From the NCBI RefSeq assembly GCF_040372805.1, contig NZ_BAABWJ010000007.1, positions 124,001 to 188,000 on the forward strand: a stretch of 64,000 bases of DNA, written 5' to 3'. Position 1 is the stretch's first letter; each line of letters starts with the position of its first letter. Positions 33,963 to 42,163 of this stretch are shown here, one piece after another. The position numbers were made by a program, and so were the translations under genes. A model generated the notes under the pieces. It was not told where the DNA came from. It saw only the letters and a program-made list of their open reading frames with translations, and ran no database searches. The DNA is from Pseudoteredinibacter isoporae_A. GTDB lineage: Bacteria > Pseudomonadota > Gammaproteobacteria > Pseudomonadales > Cellvibrionaceae.

Positions 33963-34295
33963 TTATTCCGCTGGCGCCGGTTTGCCGGGCATACTTGGGA
34001 AATGGGCAATCTTATCCCCAGGAGCAACATCGGTTACTTTACCGGTACCCTGCTGCTCCACTTCATCGATACGGATTACCGCCTGCATCGGGATAAAGGA
34101 ACGTTTCACCGAGGCAAACTCGTTTTTCAGTTTTTCTTCACCGGGGTCGACCAGCAGCTGGCTACGCTCACCAAAGACGAATTCTTCAACTTCGATAAAA
34201 CCGTACATCTCACTCTGATAGATCGCCTTGGCATACACTTCATATACCTGGCTCTGATTGTAAAAAATAACTTTGTAAAAGGACTGCTCGGCCAT
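33963..34295 (-). CDS. DUF1820 family protein
   Basis: The 110-residue soluble protein begins FYKVIFYNQSQVYEVYAK and contains YGFIEVEEFVFGERSQLLVDPGEEKLKNEF, both diagnostic for DUF1820. The family is confined to gammaproteobacteria and has no assigned function; some members form part of small beta-barrel structures. It lies upstream of ybfF in the same operon and is divergent from miaB. The Pro/Ala-rich tail after residue 95 looks disordered. Nothing in the sequence suggests enzymatic residues. Confidence 0.85.
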   Translation of the reverse strand: MAEQSFYKVIFYNQSQVYEVYAKAIYQSEMYGFIEVEEFVFGERSQLLVDPGEEKLKNEFASVKRSFIPMQAVIRIDEVEQQGTGKVTDVAPGDKIAHFPSMPGKPAPAE

Positions 34296-34420
34296 AACTT
34301 TCTCAAAAAAAGGTCTCAGCTAATGAGACATAAAAAACAGGGATATTGCCAATTGGCTATGGCCCATTAAATGGGGGCAAAAGTCCAGAAAACAAGCGCC
34401 CTGACAGGCAAATTAGGTAC

Positions 34421-34449
34421 TGGGCATTCCCCCTCTCTGCCGCTATAAT
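34421..34449 (+). promoter_or_regulatory. Probable sigma-70 promoter of miaB
   Basis: A perfect -10 box TATAAT (34444-34449) lies 17 bp after TGGGCA (34421-34426; 4 of 6 match to TTGACA). It is 46 bp upstream of the miaB start. Downstream, CTCCGCCCGC could be the initiation discriminator. Confidence 0.65.
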
Positions 34450-34494
34450 GCTCCGCCCGCAGATTAGCGCGTTTTTTAAGCAATTGAGAGAAAT

Positions 34495-35895
34495 ATGTCA
34501 GCCACCGAGTCCAACAAATCCATGAGCCCAGACACCTCTGAGAACAGTGTTAAAAAGCTGTTTATCCAGACCCATGGCTGCCAGATGAATGAATATGACT
34601 CGGCTCGTATGCGCGACTTGCTGGGCGACAGTCATCAGATGGAAACCACCGATGACCCTGCCGAAGCGGACGTCTTGTTGGTAAACACTTGCTCAATTCG
34701 TGAAAAAGCCCAGGACAAGCTCTATCATCAACTGGGCCGCTGGAAGCAGTACAAAGAAAAGAACCCGGATTTAATCATTGGTGTTGGCGGCTGCGTGGCC
34801 AGTCAGGAAGGCGATGCGATCGCCAAACGCGCCCCCTACGTGGATTTGATTTTCGGCCCGCAGACCCTGCACCGTTTACCGGAAATGATGGAGACCCACA
34901 AAGCCGACAATGGTGCGGTTGTGGTCGACATCAGCTTTCCTGAAATTGAAAAGTTCGACAACCTGCCTACGCCCGAGGCCGATGGCGTCAGCGCGTTTGT
35001 ATCGATTATGGAAGGCTGCTCCAAATACTGCACCTTCTGTGTGGTGCCTTACACTCGCGGCGAAGAAGTCAGCCGCCCAGTCAACGATGTAATGGCCGAA
35101 GTCGCCGCGTTGGCAGCCCAAGGGGTGCGTGAAATCAATTTGCTTGGTCAGAACGTCAACGCCTACCGCGGCGACAACGGAGCCGGTGAAATTGTCGACC
35201 TGGCTGAGCTGATTACCTATGTTGCCGCAGTAGACGGCATTGACCGCATTCGTTTTACCACGTCTCATCCGGTTGAGTTTTCCGATAGCCTGATTGACGT
35301 CTACGGTGAAGTACCTGAACTCGTCAGCCATCTGCACCTGCCGGTACAAAGTGGCTCCGATCGTATTCTGATGGCAATGAAACGTGGCCACACCTGCCTG
35401 GAATACAAATCCAAGCTGCGCCGTTTGAAAGCCATTCGCCCGGACATCTGTTTTTCATCCGACTTTATTATTGGCTTCCCCGGTGAAACAGAAACCGATT
35501 TTGAAGCCACAATGAAGCTGATTGGCGACATGAATTTCGATATGTCTTTCTCCTTCATTTACAGCGCTCGCCCAGGAACGCCGGCTGCCGATTTACCCGA
35601 TGACACCGATGAGTCCCTTAAAAAACAGCGCCTGAAAATTTTGCAGGAGCGTATCAATCAGCAGTCCATGGACATCAGTCGCAAAATGGTCGGTAACGTC
35701 GAACGAGTTTTGGTGAGTGGTTACTCCAAGAAAGACCCAGGCCAACTGGCTGGTCGCACCGAAAATAACCGTGTGGTGAACTTCCGCTGTGAACAAGCCG
35801 AACTGATTGGGAAATTTGCCGACATTCTGATTGAAGAGGCCCTGCCCAACTCATTGCGCGGAACATTGATCAGCAGTGAGTTGGACGAGCAATAA
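34495..35895 (+). CDS. miaB: tRNA-2-methylthio-N6-dimethylallyladenosine synthase
   Basis: The 466-residue radical-SAM methylthiotransferase adds the 2-methylthio group to i6A37 of tRNAs reading UNN codons. The N-terminal cluster domain uses C29 (QTHGCQMN), C66 (NTCSIR) and C100 (VGGCVAS). The radical-SAM cluster is C175, C179, C182 in EGCSKYCTFCVVPYTRG. A C-terminal TRAM domain follows (VERVLVSGYSKK to ILIEEALPNSLRGTL). A hydrophilic 18-residue N-terminal tail precedes the conserved KKLFIQTHGCQMNEYDS. It heads the miaB-phoH-ybeY-corC series common in this class, with its own promoter upstream. Confidence 0.95.
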   Translation: MSATESNKSMSPDTSENSVKKLFIQTHGCQMNEYDSARMRDLLGDSHQMETTDDPAEADVLLVNTCSIREKAQDKLYHQLGRWKQYKEKNPDLIIGVGGCVASQEGDAIAKRAPYVDLIFGPQTLHRLPEMMETHKADNGAVVVDISFPEIEKFDNLPTPEADGVSAFVSIMEGCSKYCTFCVVPYTRGEEVSRPVNDVMAEVAALAAQGVREINLLGQNVNAYRGDNGAGEIVDLAELITYVAAVDGIDRIRFTTSHPVEFSDSLIDVYGEVPELVSHLHLPVQSGSDRILMAMKRGHTCLEYKSKLRRLKAIRPDICFSSDFIIGFPGETETDFEATMKLIGDMNFDMSFSFIYSARPGTPAADLPDDTDESLKKQRLKILQERINQQSMDISRKMVGNVERVLVSGYSKKDPGQLAGRTENNRVVNFRCEQAELIGKFADILIEEALPNSLRGTLISSELDEQ

Positions 35896-36085
35896 TATTC
35901 CCTTAATAGTCACATTTCTTGCATAAGACTCGTCTATAGTAAGAAGAGAGCCGCTCGACAGACAACGGGCGGCTAATAAACCAGCGCAATAAAAGCGCAT
36001 TTTTTAGGACATAAGCGATATTTCGCCTGATGGTATTTTGCAGTAAGCTGAGCCCATCGAAACGACTGAGAGACAAGAACCACTT

Positions 36086-37183
36086 TTGACTAACACAGAT
36101 TTAACGAGCACGAAGCCCGACCGCAAAGACAAAACTGCTGTCCCACCACGTGCTGCGCCCTCCAAAGCAAAGTCCAGTGCCAACCACCGTATTACACTGG
36201 AGCCTGCCGATAGCCGCCGATTGGCCAGCCTGAACGGCCAATTCGATCGTCACCTGCGACAAATTGAAGAACGCCTTGGCATCGAAATTCGAAATCGCGG
36301 CAATCAATTCAGTTTTATTGGTCAACGCGGAAAAACCCTTGCCGCAGCTAAAATTCTGCAGCAGCTCTATGCCATTACTGAAAAAGAAGAACTGACTCCG
36401 GACGAAATTCATCTTGCCTTGCAAGACAACAGTGTAGAAGAACATATGTCAGATGCCCCCGTGGCCGAACAAACGGCCAATCACAGCAAAGTTGAAACAC
36501 CGCTTACCCTGATTCGCACGAAAAAGTGCACCGTAAAACCTCGCGGTAAAAATCAGCAAAAATATGTCCGCGCCGTGCAGACAAACGACATTAATTTTGG
36601 CATTGGTCCAGCCGGTACCGGCAAGACCTACCTCGCCGTTGCCTGTGCTGTTGAAGCGTTATTAAAAGACGAGATCGAACGCATTCTTCTCGTACGCCCG
36701 GCGGTTGAGGCAGGTGAAAAACTGGGCTTCCTGCCCGGTGATTTGTCTCAAAAGGTTGATCCTTACCTGCGTCCACTGTATGACGCTTTGTATGAAATGC
36801 TGGGTTTTGAAACTGTCGACAAACTGATTGAGCGCAATGTCATTGAGGTTGCACCACTGGCGTATATGCGTGGTCGTACACTGAACAACGCCTTTGTCAT
36901 TCTCGATGAAAGTCAGAACACCACTCGCGAGCAAATGAAAATGTTTTTGACTCGCATCGGTTTCGGTTCAACCGCCGTGATTAACGGCGACCCAAGCCAA
37001 ATCGATTTACCTCGTGGCATTGCATCAGGTCTGCGTCATGCGATTGAAGTGCTTGAGGGTGTGAATGGCATCAGCTTCACCTTCTTCAACTCCAAGGACG
37101 TTGTTCGTCATCCGCTGGTACAGCGCATAGTTGAAGCCTATGACGATTTCGATGAACAGCAGGAGAAGACTCGCGGTGAGTGA
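36086..37183 (+). CDS. ybeZ: PhoH-like ATPase (YbeZ)
   Basis: The 365-residue P-loop ATPase has Walker A GIGPAGTGKTYLAVACAVEAL, Walker B region NNAFVILDESQNTTREQMKMFLTR and a sensor INGDPSQIDLP. The PhoH core is preceded by a ~45-residue basic, Ser/Pro-rich tail and an RNA-binding-like region (IEERLGIEIRNRGNQFSFIG). YbeZ works with YbeY in ribosome quality control and rRNA maturation. The start is a TTG at 36086, 12 bp after GAGAGACAAG; no upstream ATG is available in frame. Its end overlaps ybeY by 8 bp, supporting coupled synthesis. Confidence 0.9.
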   Translation: MTNTDLTSTKPDRKDKTAVPPRAAPSKAKSSANHRITLEPADSRRLASLNGQFDRHLRQIEERLGIEIRNRGNQFSFIGQRGKTLAAAKILQQLYAITEKEELTPDEIHLALQDNSVEEHMSDAPVAEQTANHSKVETPLTLIRTKKCTVKPRGKNQQKYVRAVQTNDINFGIGPAGTGKTYLAVACAVEALLKDEIERILLVRPAVEAGEKLGFLPGDLSQKVDPYLRPLYDALYEMLGFETVDKLIERNVIEVAPLAYMRGRTLNNAFVILDESQNTTREQMKMFLTRIGFGSTAVINGDPSQIDLPRGIASGLRHAIEVLEGVNGISFTFFNSKDVVRHPLVQRIVEAYDDFDEQQEKTRGE

Positions 37184-37640
37184 GCTGCACATCGATCTTG
37201 AGGATGTTTCTGGACGAAACGACACCCCCAGTGAGGCTGAGTTTCAACGCTGGATAGGTGCAGCGCTCCAACAATACCGAGATCAAGCCGAACTGAGCAT
37301 TCGCATTGTCGATGAATCCGAAAGTCAGAATCTGAACCATCAATATCGCGGCAAGGACAAACCCACCAATGTGCTGTCCTTCCCTGCGGATTTGCCACCC
37401 GAGCTGGAACTGCCCTTACTCGGTGACTTGGTCATCTGTGCGTCCGTGGTTGAGCGCGAAGCCCAAGAACAAAACAAAGCCCTTGAGGCCCACTGGGCCC
37501 ATATGGCAATACATGGCTGTCTGCACCTGATTGGTTACGACCATATTGAGGACCAGGACGCTGAGGAAATGGAAGCTCTGGAAAGCCAGCTGATGACAGC
37601 ATTAGGCTATTCGGAACCCTATCCAGACGACGTAGACTAA
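37176..37640 (+). CDS. ybeY: Endoribonuclease YbeY
   Basis: The 154-residue zinc metalloprotein has the signature MAIHGCLHLIGYDHIED, whose three histidines bind zinc, and NVLSFPADLP upstream. YbeY matures 16S rRNA 3' ends and degrades defective 70S ribosomes together with RNase R. The start chosen is a GTG at 37176, 10 bp after AGGAG and overlapping the phoH stop. A longer in-frame reading to 37131 would run deep inside phoH. Length agrees with the family (about 150-155 residues). Confidence 0.93.
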   Translation: MSELHIDLEDVSGRNDTPSEAEFQRWIGAALQQYRDQAELSIRIVDESESQNLNHQYRGKDKPTNVLSFPADLPPELELPLLGDLVICASVVEREAQEQNKALEAHWAHMAIHGCLHLIGYDHIEDQDAEEMEALESQLMTALGYSEPYPDDVD

Positions 37641-37741
37641 TTGATTAAACGGCCGGCGGTATTTAAGACCCCGGTTGTCGAGAGACCACGGACTAATAGC
37701 ACAGCAAAAAGCATGGTTTTCCAGTAAAAGCCAGTGCTAGA

Positions 37742-37758
37742 ATAGTCGCCCCAAAAAA
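37742..37758 (+). promoter_or_regulatory. Probable start-site region of corC, with a 17-bp block shared with the MarR-emrAB promoter
   Basis: AGAATAGTCGCCCC begins just after CAGTGCT and contains a -10-like TAGAAT. Bases 37741-37757 (AATAGTCGCCCCAAAAA) are identical to 40546-40562 before the MarR-emrAB genes. It may reflect a common promoter/discriminator form rather than an operator. Confidence 0.35.
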
Positions 37759-37777
37759 TAGAGGAGCCATATTCGCC

Positions 37778-38635
37778 ATGAGCGAAGACCCGTCGAGTAG
37801 CCAGCCAAATGGCCAGGAGAAATCCTGGTTGGATCGCTTTTTTAGCAACTTTTCCAGCGAACCCAACTCCCGTGAGGAGCTGCTGGCCATCATCAAAGAA
37901 GCCGCCGAACGCGAACTTCTCGATGAAGAAGCCCTGAGTATTATTGAAGGCGCCCTGGATGTAGCCGATCAACAAGTTCGTGAGGTGCTGATTCCGCGCC
38001 CGCAAATGGTCGTACTGAACATCGAGGACAGCCCCTCGGAATTACTGCCCAAAGTCATCGAATCCGGACACTCCCGCTTTCCCGTTATTGGCGAATCCAT
38101 TGATGACATCAAAGGCATCCTTCTTGCCAAAGACCTTCTGCCCCTGATTTTGGGGGGAACCGAAGACTTCGATCTATCCAAAATTATTCGTCCAGCCGTT
38201 GTTATACCGGAAAGTAAGCGCCTCAATGTGCTGTTGCGCGAGTTCCGTGAAAACCGCTACCACATGGCTATGGTCATTGACGAGTACGGTGGTATAGCCG
38301 GTCTGGTCACCATTGAAGACTTGCTGGAAGAAATTGTCGGTGAAATCGAAGATGAGACCGATGAAGAGGAAGAAGAAGCCTCCATCCGCCAGGTTTCAGA
38401 CAGTGATTACATCGTCAAAGCCTTGACGCCTATTGAAGATTTTAATGAGCAATTTAATTCCGGCTTCAGCGAAGACGACTTCGACACCATCGGCGGCATT
38501 GTTATGCAGGCCTTTGGGCACTTGCCAAGCCGCAATGAACAGATTGAGATTCAAGGCTTTCAGTTTAAAGTGCTCTACTCCGACAGCCGTAAAATCCACC
38601 TCCTGCGCCTGACGGTGCCCGGAAAAGACAACTGA
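37778..38635 (+). CDS. corC: CorC/YbeX: CBS-domain magnesium/cobalt homeostasis protein
   Basis: The 285-residue soluble protein has a pair of CBS motifs (VREVLIPRPQMVVLN to FPVIGESIDDIKGILLAKDLL, and ESKRLNVLLREFRENRYHMAMVIDEYGGIAGLVTIEDLLEEIVGEIEDE). A CorC/HlyC transporter-associated domain follows (DSDYIVKALTPIEDFNEQFNS to IHLLRLTV). It lacks the DUF21 membrane domain, as is usual for YbeX. YbeX lies downstream of ybeY in most gammaproteobacteria and affects Mg2+/Co2+ efflux and ribosome integrity. Between ybeY and corC are 137 bp with a likely independent promoter, so the gene may be transcribed from both. Confidence 0.9.
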   Translation: MSEDPSSSQPNGQEKSWLDRFFSNFSSEPNSREELLAIIKEAAERELLDEEALSIIEGALDVADQQVREVLIPRPQMVVLNIEDSPSELLPKVIESGHSRFPVIGESIDDIKGILLAKDLLPLILGGTEDFDLSKIIRPAVVIPESKRLNVLLREFRENRYHMAMVIDEYGGIAGLVTIEDLLEEIVGEIEDETDEEEEEASIRQVSDSDYIVKALTPIEDFNEQFNSGFSEDDFDTIGGIVMQAFGHLPSRNEQIEIQGFQFKVLYSDSRKIHLLRLTVPGKDN

Positions 38636-38654
38636 GTCGGGGGCAACACTCAGA

Positions 38655-38894
38655 GTGAATGATCTCGATCCCGGCATGTTGCTGGAGTTGGTACGGCAGC
38701 AAATGCCCTATGGCAAGTATCAGGGGCGCATCCTGGCCGATCTGCCGGAGCCCTATCTGGTTTGGATGAACGGACAGGGCTTCCCTGAAGGCAAGCTGGG
38801 GCGCCAGCTGGCCTTGCTGTACCAAATTAAACTCAATGGCCTTGAGTATTTGTTGGAGCCACTGCGCAAAGGCAATATTCCCCACATCCATTAA
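38655..38894 (+). CDS. DUF3820 family small protein
   Basis: The 79-residue cytosolic protein matches DUF3820 closely: MPYGKYQGRILADLPEPYLVWM, then the conserved FPEGKLGRQLALLYQIKLNGLE and PLRK at the C-terminus. Family members are sometimes labelled quorum-sensing-regulated virulence factors, which rests on expression data rather than biochemistry. The start is a GTG at 38655 with no strong Shine-Dalgarno; it follows corC by 19 bp and is probably co-transcribed. Its function remains unknown. Confidence 0.8.
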   Translation: MNDLDPGMLLELVRQQMPYGKYQGRILADLPEPYLVWMNGQGFPEGKLGRQLALLYQIKLNGLEYLLEPLRKGNIPHIH

Positions 38895-39002
38895 CCCTCT
38901 CCCTGTCTGGGCTTCACGCTTTCCGCACACTTGGCACAAACTGTGCTTTGTTAATGCCGAGTCTTCATTTTCCGTCAACTGATCGACACAGAGTTGTGCA
39001 CC

Positions 39003-39536
39003 ATGGAAAGTTTAAATTACTGGCCTATGCTGGAAACCTCTATCAATATTGCCCTGGGCGCCATTATCGCAGGTGTCAGCACCTGGGTCGTGATGCGTCA
39101 AAAAGATGTGTATCAGGATAAGCTGGAGAGCGGCGACCGACGAGTCGATATGCTGGAAGCGATTTCCTCCGATGTGGGGCAAGTGAATCACATCTTTGCG
39201 AAGTATTCTGCCTTAGTGATTGAATCCTATCGATTTGGCGAGCAATGGCCATCGGGTCGCCGTGAGGAACTGTCCCAGGTCAATGCCGAGCTGGTAAAGG
39301 AATTCAAAAAATTGGCCGATGCCGAAACTCGCCTGTTGATGCTGGGTGAAAAACTGATGGAACGTAGCCTGAGGTTGTACGGCGCCAGAATCGCGCACTT
39401 TCGAAAAGAGGTCTTCGTTGGTCGTCAGGACATCAAGGAAAACGACATCGTCAGTCTGAAACAGGAAGTCGCGACTCAAAGAGAGAAGTTTTACGACCTG
39501 CTAAGCAAACGCTACGATCGCCTGCTTGCCGCGTAA
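39003..39536 (+). CDS. Uncharacterised single-pass membrane protein with coiled coil
   Basis: I do not recognise this 177-residue protein. It has one N-terminal membrane helix (about residues 10-30, ETSINIALGAIIAGVSTWVVM). A long charged helical region follows, with heptad-like Leu/Ile spacing (DRRVDMLEAISSDVGQVNHIF and LSQVNAELVKEFKKLADAE). This suggests a coiled-coil body anchored in the inner membrane and facing the cytoplasm. There are no catalytic motifs. The start is taken as the ATG at 39003; a TTG three codons earlier is in frame. It follows the DUF3820 gene by 108 bp and is closed by a hairpin terminator, so it may be its own unit. Confidence 0.6.
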   Translation: MESLNYWPMLETSINIALGAIIAGVSTWVVMRQKDVYQDKLESGDRRVDMLEAISSDVGQVNHIFAKYSALVIESYRFGEQWPSGRREELSQVNAELVKEFKKLADAETRLLMLGEKLMERSLRLYGARIAHFRKEVFVGRQDIKENDIVSLKQEVATQREKFYDLLSKRYDRLLAA

Positions 39537-39541
39537 ATAAA

Positions 39542-39569
39542 AAGAGCTGAGTCTCACAACACAGCTCTT
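39542..39569. terminator. Hairpin terminator between convergent genes
   Basis: A perfect 8-bp stem (AAGAGCTG and CAGCTCTT) with a 12-nt loop lies between the hypothetical membrane gene and the enoyl-CoA hydratase. U-runs are weak on both strands. Confidence 0.6.
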
Positions 39570-39621
39570 CTCAACGTTTTCTGTTAGGTCGCCGCGTGGC
39601 TTTCACGGCGGCCTGAACGAA

Positions 39622-40395
39622 TTAATTGAAGCGTGAAAAATCCGGATCACGCTTTTCGAAAAATGCGGTCACGGCTTCCACGAACTCCTGACCTTGCAGT
39701 CCCTGACCGAACAGTACCATTTCTTCGTCCATCACATCACTGCCTTCCTGTCGGCGAGGCCCACGCAATAATTGCTTGGTGCTACGAATGGCGGCCGGTG
39801 GCTGCTTGGCCAACTTATCGGCCTTTTCGCGCACCAGTGACAACAAATCGCTCGCGGGAACCACGTCATTAACCAAGCCACATTCTTTTGCAGTTTGGGC
39901 ATCAAAGGGCTCACCGAACAGTAACAACTCAGATGCTTTTACATGGCCACAAATTCGCGGCAGCAGATAGCTGGACGCGTATTCCGGACACAAACCCAAT
40001 TTCACAAAAGGCATTTGCAAACGTGCTGAATCGGCCGCATAAACCAAATCACAGTGCAGCAGCATCGTGGTGCCAATCCCCACGGCATCCCCATCCACCG
40101 CAGCCAGGACCGGCTTGGGACAGTTGTAGAGATTCCGCATGAAGGTCGCCACCGGGCTATCGTTTCCCTGTGGCGGGTTTTTCATAAAATCTTCCAGATC
40201 GTTGCCACTGGTGAAGCAATCGGCTTCGCCACGTAATACGATATTGCGAATTTCGTCATTTTCAGCAGCATCATTGATCGCATCCGCCATGGCAGTGTAC
40301 ATAGCCATTGTCAGCGCATTCTTGCGCTTGGGGCGATCCATAATGATGTGAAGGCTGCGTCCTTCCAGCTGGATGTTAATATCGTCTGTCATCAT
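39622..40395 (-). CDS. Enoyl-CoA hydratase/isomerase family protein
   Basis: The 257-residue crotonase-fold enzyme shows IIMDRPKRKNALTMAMYTAMADAI and the oxyanion-hole segments LRGEADCFTSGNDLEDF and AAVDGDAVGIGTTMLLHCDLVYAA. MPFVKLGLCPEYASSYLLPRI holds the usual active-site region with a Glu-like residue. It could hydrate 2-enoyl-CoA or isomerise acyl-CoA in fatty acid or aromatic breakdown; the precise reaction is not set by these motifs. It stands alone, divergent from the MarR-EmrAB operon, and both promoters share a 179-bp region containing a palindrome. The ATG pair at 40392-40395 begins the protein. Confidence 0.85.
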   Translation of the reverse strand: MMTDDINIQLEGRSLHIIMDRPKRKNALTMAMYTAMADAINDAAENDEIRNIVLRGEADCFTSGNDLEDFMKNPPQGNDSPVATFMRNLYNCPKPVLAAVDGDAVGIGTTMLLHCDLVYAADSARLQMPFVKLGLCPEYASSYLLPRICGHVKASELLLFGEPFDAQTAKECGLVNDVVPASDLLSLVREKADKLAKQPPAAIRSTKQLLRGPRRQEGSDVMDEEMVLFGQGLQGQEFVEAVTAFFEKRDPDFSRFN

Positions 40396-40526
40396 CGGCT
40401 CCGTCTTTAATTAGTATTCGCACAAATTATACGACCTAGCTTGACCAGAGAAATTGACGAAAAAGCGCAAAGCCGTCGACCTCAGGCTTTAATTCGACAC
40501 TTTATACCAGTGTAAAAGTCACTCAA

Positions 40527-40548
40527 ATTAGTAACATACATTACTAAT
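40527..40548. promoter_or_regulatory. Inverted repeat, probable operator for the MarR/EmrR-like gene
   Basis: Perfect 8-bp arms ATTAGTAA and TTACTAAT are separated by CATACA, 27 bp upstream of the MarR start and overlapping the likely -10 region. This fits autorepression of the marR-emrA-emrB operon. Confidence 0.65.
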
Positions 40549-40574
40549 AGTCGCCCCAAAAACCGGATCACTCT

Positions 40575-41042
40575 ATGCAACATCACCAACTCGGAATGGA
40601 TATTGAGCAAGATGGCGAGCAGGAGCTCTGTTGGTTAATCAATGATTTAACCCGCATCATGACCAATGAATTTAACCGCCGGCTGCGCTTGCAAGGCTTT
40701 GAGCTGAGCCGCTCCCAATCCCGCATTCTCATCCGCTTGGCCCGCCAGGATGGGCAAAGCCAAACCGAACTCGCCGAAAATCTTGGCATGGAAAAGGCCC
40801 CTCTGGGCATCATTATCGACAAAATGGAGTCGTCCGGTTTAATCGAACGCCGCCCTGATCCTAAAGATGGACGTCGACGCCTGGTGTACAGCACTGCAAA
40901 AGCATTGGAACTGCTGCCCGACATCGACAAGCTGACCGTTGAACTCGCCCAACAAGCACTCGAAGGACTGAGCAAAGTTCGACGCATGCAACTGTCACAA
41001 AATTTAAATCATATGAAGCTGAATATGCTTCGAGACCGTTAA
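40575..41042 (+). CDS. MarR family repressor of the downstream EmrAB-like pump
   Basis: This 155-residue MarR protein has an HTH at QTELAENLGMEKAPLGIIIDKMESSGL and the wing RRPDPKDGRRRLVYST, flanked by long dimerisation helices. It is followed by an EmrA-like and an EmrB-like gene 24 bp and further on, an arrangement like emrR-emrA-emrB. It therefore most likely represses the pump until a hydrophobic or phenolic drug binds. A nearly perfect 8-bp dyad in the promoter is the likely site. The start is the ATG at 40575; the first 15 residues are acidic and unstructured. Confidence 0.88.
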   Translation: MQHHQLGMDIEQDGEQELCWLINDLTRIMTNEFNRRLRLQGFELSRSQSRILIRLARQDGQSQTELAENLGMEKAPLGIIIDKMESSGLIERRPDPKDGRRRLVYSTAKALELLPDIDKLTVELAQQALEGLSKVRRMQLSQNLNHMKLNMLRDR

Positions 41043-41065
41043 GGTTTTTAAAAGCAGAGGTTTTT

Positions 41066-42163
41066 ATGAGCGATAGCAAAACCCTGGCCAAGGCCAAGCG
41101 TCCATTGATGATGGCAGGCCTTCTACTGGCTGTTGTTTTAGTGGCAAGCTGGCTTTATAAACGCAGTTACACGATTTATCTGGACGATGCCCACATCGCC
41201 AGTAATATCGTTTCCCTTTCCAGCCGCGTACCCGGATGGATTGTCGACATGCCCGCAAGTGGTGGGCAAACCGTTTCAAAAGACACACTGTTGATACAAA
41301 TGGACTCCCGACAGACGGAGCTGTCCTTAAAAACCATTGAATTAAAAATTGCCAATCAGCAGTTAGCCATTGAACGCGCCCGAGCACAGTTGCAGCTGGT
41401 CGGAAGTAATGTGGACAATCAGTTCGCCGCCAGTGTCGCAGCGGTTGAGCGCAGTCAAGCCACGCTGAAAAAAGCCGCTTCTGTGGTCACGGCGGCTGAA
41501 TCCAATTTTGAGCGCTCCAAACGCATGTGGCAGAAAAAACTCATCAGCGCACAGGTGTGGGAAGATGCTCAACTGGAGCATTCAAAATCCCGCCACGCCT
41601 ACGATGAAGCCGAAGCCCAGCTGCACCAATTGGAATCCGCCATGTCACAGGCCAAAGCCGCGCTGCAGGAACGGGAAATTCAAACCAAGACCCTCGGCAT
41701 TCTCGTTCGAGAGCTTGAACTGTTACACGTTGAGAAAAATGATACCGAAATTGCTTTGAGCGATCGAAAAATTTACAGCCCACTCAAAACCGCCGTGATT
41801 GATAAAACCTTTGTTCATGCTGGCGAGTTTATGCCAGCGGGTCGCCGCTTATTAATGCTGCACGATCCCAATGACATTTGGATCAAAGCCAACATCAAAG
41901 AAACCCAAGTGCGTCATGTCAGCGTGGGCGATAAAGCGACCGTATCCGTTGATGCGTACCCCAGCAGACAGTTCACCGCAGTTGTTGAGCGGATCGACCA
42001 CGCCACCAGCAGTCAGTTTGCCTTGCTTCCCAACCCCAATCCAAGTGGGAACTTCACCAAGGTCACCCAACGTCTGAGCTTGCGCCTCGCTATTGAGCAA
42101 GAAGATGGCTTGCTCAAACCAGGCATGATGGTCGAAGTCGAAATTGATACCCGTGACCAGTAA
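41066..42163 (+). CDS. HlyD/EmrA family membrane fusion protein
   Basis: The 365-residue periplasmic adaptor is anchored by one N-terminal helix (MMAGLLLAVVLVASWLY). After a barrel-sandwich half (YLDDAHIASNIVSLSSRVPGWI) comes a long helical hairpin (about 90-220) rich in Gln, Ala and Leu. The second half of the sandwich and the beta-barrel follow (PLKTAVIDKTFVHAGEFMPAGRRLLMLHDPNDIWIKANIKETQV to KVTQRLSLRLAI). It should link the MFS pump to an outer-membrane channel such as TolC. Its last 11 bp overlap the pump gene. The long hairpin identifies it as the EmrA rather than the ABC-associated type. Confidence 0.88.
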   Translation: MSDSKTLAKAKRPLMMAGLLLAVVLVASWLYKRSYTIYLDDAHIASNIVSLSSRVPGWIVDMPASGGQTVSKDTLLIQMDSRQTELSLKTIELKIANQQLAIERARAQLQLVGSNVDNQFAASVAAVERSQATLKKAASVVTAAESNFERSKRMWQKKLISAQVWEDAQLEHSKSRHAYDEAEAQLHQLESAMSQAKAALQEREIQTKTLGILVRELELLHVEKNDTEIALSDRKIYSPLKTAVIDKTFVHAGEFMPAGRRLLMLHDPNDIWIKANIKETQVRHVSVGDKATVSVDAYPSRQFTAVVERIDHATSSQFALLPNPNPSGNFTKVTQRLSLRLAIEQEDGLLKPGMMVEVEIDTRDQ

